A DNA stretch of 64,000 nt from Dethiosulfovibrio peptidovorans DSM 11002 (GCF_000172975.1 NZ_ABTR02000001.1:310001-374000), one strand, 5' to 3'. Counted from the first letter of the stretch, positions 9,233 to 17,582 are shown. Notes: generated by a model from the letters alone, not told the origin. Translations and numbers: made by a program.

Positions 9233-10269
9233 GCCTCTATGTCCAATCTGAGATAGCGGCGGCCATCGTCTTTTCTCCTGCCCTCTACCCCTAGATATTG
9301 AAGGGACATTTCAAGGTCGGATAGATCGTCCCTGAGTTCGTTAAGTCTTTCCAATATGATGTCTCGACCTGCCGGATCCTCGGCGTTTATAGATACGGCC
9401 AGGGCTTTCCCGTCCGATTCCAACCGTCCGGACACCTCTCCTATGGCCACTCCGTCCAGGGCAAAGGAAACCTGATAGTAACGGCGTTCCTCTCCAGGAC
9501 CGCCTCCGGAGGAGCTGAATCGGACCCGGGCAGGCAGTGAATCTTCGTCGGGAGAGGGCCACCAGGCCCCAGCAAGAGCCGCATGAGAGAAGGGCTCACG
9601 GGGAGGACGGGAGACCAGAGAGTGAGCCCGAAGAAAAAGGCTAGATTCGTCCTCGCCCTCTTTCATATCGCGGAGCGACTCGAGAGGGTGTTCCCCTCGG
9701 CGTGACCTTTCCCGAAGCTCCTCTCTTATCCTGCGCCATTGGGCTGCCACAGAGTTAGAGTCCATTGAAAGGTACCAGGACAGAAGATTGGCCTTTTCTG
9801 AAGTCACTGCCTCGCCTCGAGCCATCAGTTCTACCAGAGAATTCATAGAGACCGAGTCACCTCCCAGACGGCGAAACTCCCTTCGAAGACCTAACATAAG
9901 TTCGTCGGTCAGAGGAAGCCCTTTGGACAGAAGCAGCGACGCCGCTTCTCGGTCTCCCTGAGGGAGCTTTCCCAAAAGGGCTGCGTCCTCCGGACGAAGC
10001 CGCAATACCGGCACGTCGCCCTTGGCGTCCCAGAGAGCCTGAAAATGCTGCCCCGGATATAGTGTCAGGTTGGATCGTGCCATGAGGTTCTGTCCGGCGA
10101 TACGGACCGTGTAGGTTCCGTTCTCGGCGGATAGCACCCGCCCCTCCACGACGGTCCCGTCGGCTATGCCTTTGGCCTTTAGGGTCATAGCCCCTTTCGA
10201 GATATCCGGGGTCTGTCCTCTTCCTACCCCAATGTTCAAGTTGTTGGAATTTCCTATTCCGTCTATCAT
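9229..10269 (-). CDS. FliK-like flagellar hook-length control family protein
   Basis: A 346-residue protein with an N-terminal segment rich in polar and glycine residues, a beta-rich part with GTVVEGRVLSAENGTYTVRIAG, and a C-terminal domain (about 235-346) whose VSFALDGVAIGEVSGRLE resembles the FliK/HlyD-like C-terminal core that contacts FlhB. The adjacency to the FlhB-domain gene supports the assignment. It is translationally coupled at both ends: the ATG overlaps the rnhB stop, and the stop overlaps the next ATG. Sequence similarity is weak, so the family call is moderate and a flagellar role is unproven. Confidence 0.65.
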   Translation of the reverse strand: MIDGIGNSNNLNIGVGRGQTPDISKGAMTLKAKGIADGTVVEGRVLSAENGTYTVRIAGQNLMARSNLTLYPGQHFQALWDAKGDVPVLRLRPEDAALLGKLPQGDREAASLLLSKGLPLTDELMLGLRREFRRLGGDSVSMNSLVELMARGEAVTSEKANLLSWYLSMDSNSVAAQWRRIREELRERSRRGEHPLESLRDMKEGEDESSLFLRAHSLVSRPPREPFSHAALAGAWWPSPDEDSLPARVRFSSSGGGPGEERRYYQVSFALDGVAIGEVSGRLESDGKALAVSINAEDPAGRDIILERLNELRDDLSDLEMSLQYLGVEGRRKDDGRRYLRLDIEA

Positions 10270-10850
10270 GCCGGACCTCTCCAGTGGAAGCTTTTTCTGT
10301 GAATCGGCGACGGCCCCATCGCCTCAAGGGCGTTCCTATGAGCCTTGGTCCCGTATCCTTTGTGGGACGCAAAACCGTAGGCGGGATACAGACGGTCCAA
10401 GGCGACCATAGCCCTGTCCCTCAGCACCTTGGCGACCACCGATGCGGCGGAGATCTGAGGATATACATCGTCTCCGTGGGGACAGACTCTCTGAGGCCAT
10501 ATAAGATCGGGGATCTCTTTGTCTCCGTCCACCAAGACGCCGTCGAACAGACGGGAAGGCAGCCTCTCTACCGACCGTCTCATTGCCCACAAGGTAGCTC
10601 GCAGTATGTTTATCTTGTCTATCCGTTCGACCGATGCCGCCTGAGCGGCCCAGATCACACCGAGCTCCCCCATCAAGGAAAAGACCTTTTCCCTTCTCAG
10701 AGGAGTCATCTTTTTTGAGTCCCTGAGACCGGCGGAAACGAGCCTCTCCGACTGTTCCTCGGTCAAGATGGCAGCAGCCGCTACAACCGGCCCTGCCATG
10801 GGCCCTCTCCCCGCCTCGTCCACTCCGGCAAAGACAGGGGAAAGGGTCAT
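10266..10850 (-). CDS. rnhB: Ribonuclease HII
   Basis: RNase HII cleaves RNA in RNA:DNA hybrids and removes misincorporated ribonucleotides. Motifs are VFAGVDEAGRGPMAGPVVAAA with the first two catalytic acids, SKKMTPLRRE, the GDKEIPDL region, and the C-terminal VAKVLRDRAM followed by HKGYGTKAHRNAL. The open frame runs on to 11138 but overlaps ylqF there; the ATG at 10848-10850 overlaps the ylqF stop (ATGA) and gives the expected 194 residues. Part of the lepB-to-ppsR operon. Confidence 0.95.
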   Translation of the reverse strand: MTLSPVFAGVDEAGRGPMAGPVVAAAAILTEEQSERLVSAGLRDSKKMTPLRREKVFSLMGELGVIWAAQAASVERIDKINILRATLWAMRRSVERLPSRLFDGVLVDGDKEIPDLIWPQRVCPHGDDVYPQISAASVVAKVLRDRAMVALDRLYPAYGFASHKGYGTKAHRNALEAMGPSPIHRKSFHWRGPA

Positions 10851-11671
10851 CCTATGAGGTCTCCCGGTCTTTCCAGCGAGAACGCTCCTAGCTTCCCCGC
10901 CGAGAAGGCCTCTAAAAACCGCCGTCCCGCCAGGGTAAAATCCACCTTGTTTCCCGGCAGAAGACAGCCCAGTCGCCTGCCCAGGGACTCCAAAGTCTCG
11001 TAGGGATCCTCTCCCGGATTCACTCCCCAGGCGTCCTTTACGACGTACCACAGGTCCTTTTCCAGAAGGAACTCCACCAGACGAAAGGCCACAGCGTCGT
11101 AACCTCCTATGATCTCCGCCTTGCTGCATCCCAGCCAAGCCAGGGCTTTTTGTATGTGTTCATCCGATTTGGGGTCCAGTATTCCCGGGGAGTCCACCAC
11201 TAGGAAGCCTCTGCCCTTGTACCATGAGACTCCCTTCGTTACTCCCGGTATGCCTCCGACCGATGCGCTTTTCTTGCCTACCAGACAGTTAAGAAGAGCG
11301 GATTTGCCGACGTTAGGGATCCCCACTACTGCCAGACGCAGCTCCCGGTGGGATGGAGAGGCCTTGAGCAAGTCTCTTCTCATAGGCTCGATCTTCCCCT
11401 TCAACAGGTCCACCGCCCAGGCCTTGCCCGAGCCCTTTCTATACAGAGAAAGCCAAGCGTCGGTGACCTTTTTATCCGCCAGGTCGCTCTTGGTAAGGAC
11501 CTTCCATACCGGACAGATCTTGGACATGGATGAGGCAAGAGGCGATGCCGTTACCTCCGGGGCTCTGGCGTCCCTTACCTCCAGGATAAGGTCCAGCTTA
11601 CCGATAAGTCCTTCGAGCTTTCTGGTTCCCTTCGCCATATGGCCGGGAAACCAAACTGTACGTCCCGACAT
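10847..11671 (-). CDS. ylqF: YlqF/RbgA ribosome biogenesis GTPase
   Basis: Circularly permuted GTPase that acts in late 50S subunit assembly. The permuted motif order G4 (TKSDLADK), G1 (GIPNVGKSALLN), G2/G3 (GVTKGVSW, DSPGIL) is clear in the first 185 residues. A C-terminal helical ANTAR-like region follows. The N-terminal WFPGHMAKGTRKL is the family signature. Length is 274 residues. Its ATG overlaps the lepB stop by one base (TGATG) and its stop overlaps rnhB. Confidence 0.95.
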   Translation of the reverse strand: MSGRTVWFPGHMAKGTRKLEGLIGKLDLILEVRDARAPEVTASPLASSMSKICPVWKVLTKSDLADKKVTDAWLSLYRKGSGKAWAVDLLKGKIEPMRRDLLKASPSHRELRLAVVGIPNVGKSALLNCLVGKKSASVGGIPGVTKGVSWYKGRGFLVVDSPGILDPKSDEHIQKALAWLGCSKAEIIGGYDAVAFRLVEFLLEKDLWYVVKDAWGVNPGEDPYETLESLGRRLGCLLPGNKVDFTLAGRRFLEAFSAGKLGAFSLERPGDLIG

Positions 11672-12183
11672 CAGTCCACCAAACCTATCCGCTTGATCGG
11701 CCAGTAACGGAGAAATACGGGGCCTCTTATGTTGTCCTCAGGGACGAACCCCCAAAAACGACTGTCCTGAGAGTTGGGTCTGTTGTCTCCCATGGCGAAG
11801 TAATGCCCCTCCGGGACCTTAACCTCGTCCATGATGTAGGCGTCTGGAAAACCAACGTAGGGCTCCTCTATTGGGTTTCCGTTGATAAAGACCTCTCCCT
11901 GTCTTATGGCGACCTTGTCTCCGGGCAGCCCTATTATCCGTTTCACAAAGTCCCTCTTGGGATCCACAGGATACTTAAAGACAAATATCTGACCTCTTTC
12001 AGGCTCCTGAAGGGCATACCAAAACTTGCACACTAAAACCCTGTCGCCAGGTAAAAGGGTAGGGATCATCGAGCCACTAGGAATCCAAAAAGCCTGGACC
12101 ACAAAGGTACGAATGACCAATGCCAGAACTACCGCCCAAAGTATCGTCTCGATGGTCTCTCTCCACCATGGTTTTACTGCCAT
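11671..12183 (-). CDS. lepB: Signal peptidase I
   Basis: Membrane-bound leader peptidase that removes signal peptides from exported proteins. An N-terminal transmembrane helix (ETILWAVVLALVIRTFVVQAF) is followed by the catalytic Ser in IPSGSMIPTL, the catalytic Lys in FVKRIIGLPGD, and box E GDNRPNSQDSRFWG. The ATG at 12181-12183 is preferred; a TTG six codons upstream at 12201 is also open, but it overlaps the GGAGG used as ribosome binding site. About 170 residues, short and typical for Gram-positive-like and Synergistota enzymes. First gene of the operon that runs to ppsR. Confidence 0.95.
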   Translation of the reverse strand: MAVKPWWRETIETILWAVVLALVIRTFVVQAFWIPSGSMIPTLLPGDRVLVCKFWYALQEPERGQIFVFKYPVDPKRDFVKRIIGLPGDKVAIRQGEVFINGNPIEEPYVGFPDAYIMDEVKVPEGHYFAMGDNRPNSQDSRFWGFVPEDNIRGPVFLRYWPIKRIGLVD

Positions 12184-12226
12184 TCTGCGAACAACCTCCA
12201 AATTAAAATATGACTCTCTACCCAGA

Positions 12227-12748
12227 TCAATGTCGGAACCACTCCATATATGGAACCCCCTTTACAGGAAGGACTATCTTCCCAAGAGGAGGTTTTTTTG
12301 TATCATCAGTAGTATATATGTGAAGGGTCATTCCAGGGGACAAGGTCCGGTAGATCGGAGAATAAAAAGACAGGCTGAAAGGTCCCGATCTGGATAGGAT
12401 ACAGTATTTTAGCCTGAATATCTCCTTCTCGGTCGGATCCATCCAGGTAAGACCAATCCTGTCCACGCCGCTCCCGTGCTCGGAAATGATCAGGAAAAAG
12501 AATCTACGGTACATGATGGACCGCTGATAACGATTCGTCAACCATCGGGTCATACGGAGCGCCTCGTCTTTGGCACAGTAGTTTCTCCAGTTTTCTCCAG
12601 AGATCACTAAAAAAACCGATCCGGCTCCAACGGACAATAAAACCAATACGACCAGTACCTCCAACAGGGTGTAGGCCCGAAGGGGAATAAAAAAGGGGGC
12701 AAAAGCCCCCTTCCTCTCCCCCTCGTAGCAATTATCTGGCAGCTTCAT
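12227..12748 (-). CDS. Type IV prepilin-like protein
   Basis: A 173-residue frame with a prepilin N-terminal signature: a basic leader, then LRAYTLLEVLVVLVLLSVGAG, in which the A-YTLLE junction resembles a prepilin peptidase site with tyrosine instead of phenylalanine at +1 and the conserved Glu at +5. The hydrophobic helix is followed by a soluble C-terminal domain. The ATG at 12748 would make the first 20 codons run through the terminator hairpin of iorB, so the true start may lie further in with a rare start codon. It is probably a pseudopilin or minor pilin; no other pilus genes are visible nearby. Confidence 0.65.
   Translation of the reverse strand: MKLPDNCYEGERKGAFAPFFIPLRAYTLLEVLVVLVLLSVGAGSVFLVISGENWRNYCAKDEALRMTRWLTNRYQRSIMYRRFFFLIISEHGSGVDRIGLTWMDPTEKEIFRLKYCILSRSGPFSLSFYSPIYRTLSPGMTLHIYTTDDTKKPPLGKIVLPVKGVPYMEWFRH
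12689..12710 (-). terminator. Intrinsic terminator after iorAB
   Basis: The hairpin GGGGGC-TTTT-GCCCCC is followed on the minus strand by TTTTTT. It sits 22 bp past the iorB stop, inside the 5' part of the prepilin-like frame. Confidence 0.85.
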
Positions 12749-13286
12749 GCCCCAGTTTTAGGACCTTCAGGTTTTCTTCTACGAAACGGGGGGGAGCCAG
12801 ATCACTTATGGCCTGATTCATCTCGTCCACCGAGACGCCTCCGACGCCAGCACCGCACATCGCCCCTAGGATCAGGACGTTCAGGAAAAGAAACCGCCCT
12901 CCCATATGTTCTTTCAAAATAGAGTACCCCTCTATGGGATGGACCTCTATCTTACGGCGATCCAGAGAGCTCTGAAGCCTGTCGTTTTGGAAGGCCTTGG
13001 GATCGTATAGATTGACTACAAGGGTCCCTCCGTCCCTCAGATAATGAAGGTTCCTGACCGCTTCGTTCTGGTCGAAGGCGAGCAGTACGTCGGCCTCTCC
13101 TACCTTCACCAGGGGACTGAGATATTCTCCCACCTTGAAGTGGCTCACGACTGAGCCCCCTCTCTGTGCCATGCCGTGAACCTCGCTGCCTACGACGCTA
13201 CGCCCTTTTTCCATGGCGATGTGCCCCAGAGCCTTGCTGGCAAATAGAATACCCTGACCTCCGGTACCTACTATGACGAACTGCAT
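12732..13286 (-). CDS. iorB: Indolepyruvate:ferredoxin oxidoreductase, beta subunit
   Basis: Gamma-domain subunit of the enzyme that oxidatively decarboxylates aryl pyruvates from aromatic amino-acid transamination to aryl-acetyl-CoA, reducing ferredoxin. The 184-residue protein begins MQFVIVGTGGQGILFASK, the glycine-rich motif of the 2-oxoacid oxidoreductase gamma domain, followed by VVGSEVHGMAQRGGSVVSHFK. The frame is open to 13433 within iorA, but the ATG at 13284-13286 has GAGGAGGCC just upstream and lies right after the iorA stop. It forms the functional complex with iorA. Confidence 0.93.
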   Translation of the reverse strand: MQFVIVGTGGQGILFASKALGHIAMEKGRSVVGSEVHGMAQRGGSVVSHFKVGEYLSPLVKVGEADVLLAFDQNEAVRNLHYLRDGGTLVVNLYDPKAFQNDRLQSSLDRRKIEVHPIEGYSILKEHMGGRFLFLNVLILGAMCGAGVGGVSVDEMNQAISDLAPPRFVEENLKVLKLGHEAAR

Positions 13287-13288
13287 AA

Positions 13289-15142
13289 TTAGGCCTCCTC
13301 TCTCAAAACTATGGCCCCGTGGGGACATACGCTCATACAGACACCGCAGTTGACACAGTATCTCTCGTCTATATAAGCCTTCTTGGAGGACTCGTCGAAG
13401 ACCAGTCCGGGGCAATTGAAGGAGGTAATACAATATTTACAGCCTATACAAACCTCTGGATCCATCCTTACCGGCCTCGGGGTCGGAGGCTCCTTGAGGA
13501 TGGTTATACAGGGATGTTTGAAGATCAACACCGCTGGCTCTTTGTTCTCCCAGGCGTAGGCCCAGGCGTCCTTTACGACGTCGACGTTCTCGTCCACATC
13601 GTAGGCCTCCACGGTCTTGATGTAGGAGACACCGCAGCCCCGACAGACCTGCTCCAGGTCTATCTGAACTCCCTGATCGCCCTTTCTCAGTTTCGCCCCG
13701 ACGTTGGGGCTGGACTGTCCTCCGGTCATGGCGGTAATACGGTTGTCCAGTATGGCGAGTACGAAGGCATGACGGTTGTAGACCGCGCTGGCCAAACCGG
13801 TGAGGCCACTGTGGAAGAAGGTGGAGTCTCCTATAGTGGCGACCACCGGACGTTCCTCTCCGTCGACCTTAGAGGCCAGGTAGAAACCGGAGGCAGCTGT
13901 TACGGCAGCCCCCATGTCTATGGCGCTGTCTATTCCCTTTTGCATTATGCCCAAGGTATAGCACCCTATATCTGAGGGGGTGATCGCCTTCGGTAGGGCC
14001 TTCCTGATAGCAAAAAAACTGGCCCTGTGAGGGCATCCGGGACAGAGCATGGGAGGCCTGGGGGTTATTTGCATCTCCTCCATGGCCGAAAGCACGTCCT
14101 CGTCGATAGATGTCTCGACCTCGTCTCCGAGACACTTCGCTATGATCTCCTCTATCAGCTCAGGCAGAAGTTCCCCCGCCCTCGGCACGAAACCGTTCCA
14201 ACGTCCCATTATCTTATTACGGTCGTTCAGCTGAGTCTCTATAACTGGGTAGGTCTGTTCGAGGACCAACACCTTTTCGTGACGTGCTATGAATTCCTCG
14301 CACAACTTGACCGGAAGGGGGACGGGAGTGCCTATCTTGAGAATCTCTATGTCGTCCCTGCCGCTGGTTCGGATCATGTCGGACAGGAAGGCAAAGGTGG
14401 TACCTCCGGCTATGATACCCAGACGGGCGGTACCCTTCGCCGGAACAATGTAATTGTATTTTTCGTAATCTTTCTCGAATTCGTTCCGAATGACGTCATT
14501 TTTATCGTTTAGTCTGGGGTGATTTACCCTGACTCCAGCTGGAAGACAAACCCATCTTTTAGGGTCCTTCTTGAACTCGTCCTTCTTAGGCGGCAAAACC
14601 TCGTCCCTCAGGGGAACGTCCTGTCTTGCGTGATCCACCTTGCCGGTAGGTCGAAGCATGGTCACAATACCGTGTCTCTCCGAGAGATCGTAGGCGTCGA
14701 AGACCATCTCCTTCGCCTCCTCGGCGGTCGACGGATCGAAGCACGGAACCTTGGCGAACATGGCGAAATAACGGCTGTCCTGTTCCGTCTGAGAACTATG
14801 AGGACCGGGATCATCGGACACCACGAGCAGGAATCCGCCCTTGAGATCGAAATGGGCGGTGCTCATAAACGGATCGGCCGCCACGTTGAGTCCGACCTGC
14901 TTCATGATACAGCAGGTCCTCTTTCCTCCGAAAGAGGCCGACACCGCCATCTCGTAGGCTACCTTCTCGTTGGCTCCCCATTCGACCGCAGTCTTGGTTC
15001 CTAACTGATCCGAATAAGCTGCCACGGCAGGAAGGATCTCGGAAGAAGGTGTTCCGGGATAGGCAGTGGCTATCTCGCATCCGGCCTCCACGATACCCCT
15101 CGCTATGGCCTCGTTACCTAACAATATGCTTCTCTTGCTCAA
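13289..15142 (-). CDS. iorA: Indolepyruvate:ferredoxin oxidoreductase, alpha subunit
   Basis: Large subunit, 617 residues, carrying the thiamine-diphosphate sites and iron-sulfur clusters. The N-terminal pyrimidine-binding domain starts LLGNEAIARGIVEAG...YPGTPSSEI. The pyrophosphate domain has GCYTLGI, ATIGDSTFFHSG and LAILDNRITAMTG near residues 395-475. Two C-terminal ferredoxin-like clusters appear as CIGCKYC and CVNCGVCMSVCP. Start is a TTG with ribosome binding site GAGGGGGAG. It indicates fermentation of aromatic amino acids with ferredoxin-linked ATP formation, as in peptide-degrading anaerobes. Confidence 0.95.
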   Translation of the reverse strand: MSKRSILLGNEAIARGIVEAGCEIATAYPGTPSSEILPAVAAYSDQLGTKTAVEWGANEKVAYEMAVSASFGGKRTCCIMKQVGLNVAADPFMSTAHFDLKGGFLLVVSDDPGPHSSQTEQDSRYFAMFAKVPCFDPSTAEEAKEMVFDAYDLSERHGIVTMLRPTGKVDHARQDVPLRDEVLPPKKDEFKKDPKRWVCLPAGVRVNHPRLNDKNDVIRNEFEKDYEKYNYIVPAKGTARLGIIAGGTTFAFLSDMIRTSGRDDIEILKIGTPVPLPVKLCEEFIARHEKVLVLEQTYPVIETQLNDRNKIMGRWNGFVPRAGELLPELIEEIIAKCLGDEVETSIDEDVLSAMEEMQITPRPPMLCPGCPHRASFFAIRKALPKAITPSDIGCYTLGIMQKGIDSAIDMGAAVTAASGFYLASKVDGEERPVVATIGDSTFFHSGLTGLASAVYNRHAFVLAILDNRITAMTGGQSSPNVGAKLRKGDQGVQIDLEQVCRGCGVSYIKTVEAYDVDENVDVVKDAWAYAWENKEPAVLIFKHPCITILKEPPTPRPVRMDPEVCIGCKYCITSFNCPGLVFDESSKKAYIDERYCVNCGVCMSVCPHGAIVLREEA

Positions 15143-15163
15143 GATGACTCCCCCTCTTTTGGA

Positions 15164-15574
15164 TTACGGCCTCTCTGTCGACCGTTCCTCAAGCCATCGG
15201 ATAAGGGGGTGACCGCCACGGATCAATTTACCGTCCGGAGTAGCAAAGGCATGGCGGGTCTTCCCCTCTGCCAACAGCTTATCCCCTCTGTACAACCTAT
15301 ATTTGAACGTAACGCTATGGGGTTTTACCTGCTCCACCGAGGTATGCAAGGAAAGCTCCTCATCGTACCTCGCTGGAGATTTATACCTACAGGAAGCCTC
15401 GACCACCGGCAGGAAGACCCCTTCGTCCTCCCAACTTGCATAGGGTTTTCCCCATTCCCTGCATAGGGTGGAACGCCCCATCTCAAACCAAGTGAGATAG
15501 TTTCCATGGTGCGCTATTCCCATCTGGTCGGTCTCGGCATATCTGACGCGAAAAACAAAGACGCTCTTCCTCAA
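15164..15574 (-). CDS. YbgC/4-hydroxybenzoyl-CoA thioesterase family protein
   Basis: Hot-dog-fold acyl-CoA thioesterase of about 136 residues. The signature RVRYAETDQMGIAHHGNYLTWFEMGR near the N-terminus contains the catalytic Asp and the HHGNY loop; YRLYRGDKLLAEGKT follows. The frame is open to an ATG at 15589, but a TTG at 15572-15574 has GGGAGGA at ideal spacing, so the shorter form is preferred. It is 21 bp downstream of the CoA-producing iorA in coordinates but transcribed ahead of it, so a role in releasing aryl-acetyl groups from CoA is possible. Confidence 0.85.
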   Translation of the reverse strand: MRKSVFVFRVRYAETDQMGIAHHGNYLTWFEMGRSTLCREWGKPYASWEDEGVFLPVVEASCRYKSPARYDEELSLHTSVEQVKPHSVTFKYRLYRGDKLLAEGKTRHAFATPDGKLIRGGHPLIRWLEERSTERP

Positions 15575-15643
15575 GTAAAATCCTCCCATTCGATGAACAC
15601 TTTCATTATACCGTTTTAGCTCTTCAAAAAAACAATAGAAGAT

Positions 15644-16075
15644 TTAAACTATTTGCTTTTGTGCTGTACAGCGCCGCAGATGTGCAACCTTCATGCAATT
15701 GTCGCTAACCACCTCGAAACCGTCCTCCCTTAAAGAGGCTTCCAGGGAGGAATTTTTAGTCCCAGGCTGAAACCACACTGCCGGTTTATAGGGGAGAGCG
15801 TTTAACTCATCCCTCAGCCCTTCCTGAAATCGGGCGGATATGAAAAGCGAGACTATGTCCAACGGACCGTCTATATCGGCCAAAGAGGAGACGCATTTTT
15901 CCCCCAGTATTTCCTTTTCCTTTAGCCTCGGATTTATGGGATACAGCCGCACACCGGCCGATTTAAGATAGGACATGACGTCGTAAACAGGGCGGTTTAC
16001 CTTGTCCGAAGCTCCTATAACAGCTACCTTTCCTCGATTACATAGGACTCTATCTACAAGATCGTTGGTTGTCAT
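15644..16075 (-). CDS. CoA-binding domain protein (YccU-like)
   Basis: Small Rossmann-fold CoA-binding protein, 143 residues, with KVAVIGASDKVNRPVYDVMSYLKSAGVRLYPINPRL and a later LDIVSLFIS segment, as in succinyl-CoA-synthetase-like CoA-binding domains. The ATG at 16073-16075 follows AAAGGAGGAATAAAT. The exact function of this family is not known. Located between the thioesterase gene and tRNA-Ser, with its own start region. Confidence 0.85.
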   Translation of the reverse strand: MTTNDLVDRVLCNRGKVAVIGASDKVNRPVYDVMSYLKSAGVRLYPINPRLKEKEILGEKCVSSLADIDGPLDIVSLFISARFQEGLRDELNALPYKPAVWFQPGTKNSSLEASLREDGFEVVSDNCMKVAHLRRCTAQKQIV

Positions 16076-16144
16076 ATTTATTCCTCCTTTTTGGTTGCCG
16101 TAGACTGAATATCGCACTGTATAGCTCAATTTTATCACGAGCCC

Positions 16145-16172
16145 TTGGCTTATCCGCTTTTCTTGTTATAAT
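16145..16172 (+). promoter_or_regulatory. Promoter of tRNA-Ser
   Basis: TTGGCT (16145-16150), a 16-bp spacer and a perfect TATAAT (16167-16172) end 14 bp before the mature tRNA 5' end. Confidence 0.75.
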
Positions 16173-16186
16173 GTCTGGGTAAACTG

Positions 16187-16274
16187 GGAGGGTTGACCGA
16201 GCGGTCGAAGGTGGCGGTCTTGAAAACCGTTGAGGCGCAAGCTTCCGTGAGTTCGAATCTCACACCCTCCGCCA
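16187..16274 (+). tRNA. tRNA-Ser (anticodon UGA)
   Basis: A class II tRNA of 88 nt. The acceptor arms GGAGGGT and ACCCTCC pair perfectly, G is the discriminator base and CCA is encoded. The anticodon loop CTTGAAA gives UGA. A long variable arm (GAGGCGCAAGCTTCC region) identifies it as serine. Its 3' end is the prophage attachment site and is kept intact by the prophage. Confidence 0.97.
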
Positions 16275-16330
16275 ATGGCATATTCGTAGCCGTCCGGGAG
16301 AGTCCAACACCCGGACGGCTACTGCTTTTA
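16260..16330 (+). repeat. attL direct repeat (tRNA 3' end plus terminator)
   Basis: 71 bp matching 62818-62888 with only two mismatches (16277 G/A and T/C at the TTCG(T/C)AGCC position). It begins with the last 15 nt of tRNA-Ser and contains the GC-rich terminator hairpin. The integrase gene follows directly. This defines the left prophage end. Confidence 0.92.
16288..16320 (+). terminator. Terminator of tRNA-Ser
   Basis: An 11-bp perfect stem, AGCCGTCCGGG with CCCGGACGGCT, followed by a short T-rich stretch. It lies 14 bp past the tRNA and is part of the att repeat, so the prophage restores it at attL. Confidence 0.8.
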
Positions 16331-16340
16331 TTGGGGTTGT

Positions 16341-16425
16341 GTGTCCACATTCGACCAGGTAGAATTGAGGCAATCCATGATCGATGTGGCTACAAATGTG
16401 GACACGAGGATATCTGGTGTCCACA
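16341..16425. promoter_or_regulatory. Repeated GTGTCCACA motifs upstream of integrase
   Basis: Three exact copies of GTGTCCACA lie before the integrase gene at 16341-16349 (+), 16397-16405 (reverse) and 16417-16425 (+); a fourth is inside the gene at 16659-16667. They could be integrase arm-type sites or repressor operators, since the motif differs by one base from the GTGTCTACA pair at the repressor switch. Confidence 0.5.
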
Positions 16426-16442
16426 AAACAGGAGGGTACGAT

Positions 16443-17582
16443 ATGCTATCCGACACCCAGATACGCAAACTGAAACCTCAAGAAACCCGCTATTCCATGC
16501 TGGACAGCGACGGGTTATATATAGAGATTCTCCCCACGGGGAAAAAATACTGGCGAATACGCAAAAGAAAACCGGGAGGGAATGGCGAAATACGGCGGTC
16601 TATAGGGGCATATCCTAAGATCGGACTGAAAGAGGCCCGCCAAAAACGAGATGAGTTGGTGTCCACACTACCGGAACTCGGCGGGAAGAAAAACGTGAAC
16701 ACATTCGCGGAGCTGGCCCACGAATGGCTCGAGGTCAAAATGTACCCCACGAAAGCTCCCAGGTATATCGAAACCCTCGTATATAAGATAGATAAACTTC
16801 TGATACCCCATATCGGTCACCGCCAGGTCGACACGTTGACCGCTCCGGAGCTTCTGGACGTGCTCAGAAAGATAGAGTCGAGAGGGACTATAGAAACCGC
16901 CCGACGAACGCGCCAGATGTGTGGTCAGATCCTGAGGTACGGAGTGGCTACCGGAAGATGCGACAGGGACATATCGGCGGATCTCAAAGGAGCTCTCCAG
17001 ACCGTGCGGCACAAACATATGGCCACATTGATAGACCCCGCTCAGATCGGAGGGCTTATGAGATCCATAGAAGAGGGACTCAAGGGACAAATCAGATTGA
17101 CACTCCTCTTCCAGGCATACACATTTGCAAGACCCGGAGAGATTCGAAAAGCGGAATGGGAAGAGATAGAAGCAGACACTTGGAAGATCCCCGCCGCAAA
17201 GATGAAGATGAAGAGGATCCACTGGATTCCTCTATCACGCCAGGCAATCCAAGTCCTGGAAGAACTGCGAGATATCTCCGGGCATTCTCGTTTTTTGTTT
17301 CCCTCGGTCCGCTCTTCCAAGATCCCTATGTCGGATATGACGGTGAATGCCGCCCTCCGTCGCCTGGGATACACTCAAGAGGAGATGACCGGTCACGGGT
17401 TCCGCTCGATGTTCAGCACTATCGCCAACGAGCACGGCTGGTCACCGGACGTCATAGAAAGGCAGCTCGCACACGTCCCCAAGAACGCAGTACGAGCCGC
17501 CTACAACCACGCCGAACACCTGCCGCAACGCCGTGAGCTTATGCAGTGGTGGGCGGACTGGCTGGATGAGCAAAGAGGATAG
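16443..17582 (+). CDS. int: Prophage tyrosine integrase (P4-like)
   Basis: Site-specific recombinase for insertion into tRNA-Ser. The 379-residue form starting at the ATG 16443 has ribosome binding site AGGAGGG; the open frame reaches back to 16341. The order is an N-terminal arm-binding DUF4102-like part (LSDTQIRKLKPQETRYSMLDSDGLYIEI), a core-binding domain (about 95-190), then the catalytic domain with FARPGEIR (Arg I), a TGHGFRSMF box (His-x-x-Arg) and the nucleophile in RAAYNHAE. This is the usual layout for integrases that use tRNA genes. It lies immediately inside attL. Confidence 0.95.
   Translation: MLSDTQIRKLKPQETRYSMLDSDGLYIEILPTGKKYWRIRKRKPGGNGEIRRSIGAYPKIGLKEARQKRDELVSTLPELGGKKNVNTFAELAHEWLEVKMYPTKAPRYIETLVYKIDKLLIPHIGHRQVDTLTAPELLDVLRKIESRGTIETARRTRQMCGQILRYGVATGRCDRDISADLKGALQTVRHKHMATLIDPAQIGGLMRSIEEGLKGQIRLTLLFQAYTFARPGEIRKAEWEEIEADTWKIPAAKMKMKRIHWIPLSRQAIQVLEELRDISGHSRFLFPSVRSSKIPMSDMTVNAALRRLGYTQEEMTGHGFRSMFSTIANEHGWSPDVIERQLAHVPKNAVRAAYNHAEHLPQRRELMQWWADWLDEQRG

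Noticed and set aside
10851-11138. N-terminal extension of rnhB
   Set aside because: It overlaps ylqF; the coupled ATG at 10850 gives the normal RNase HII length.
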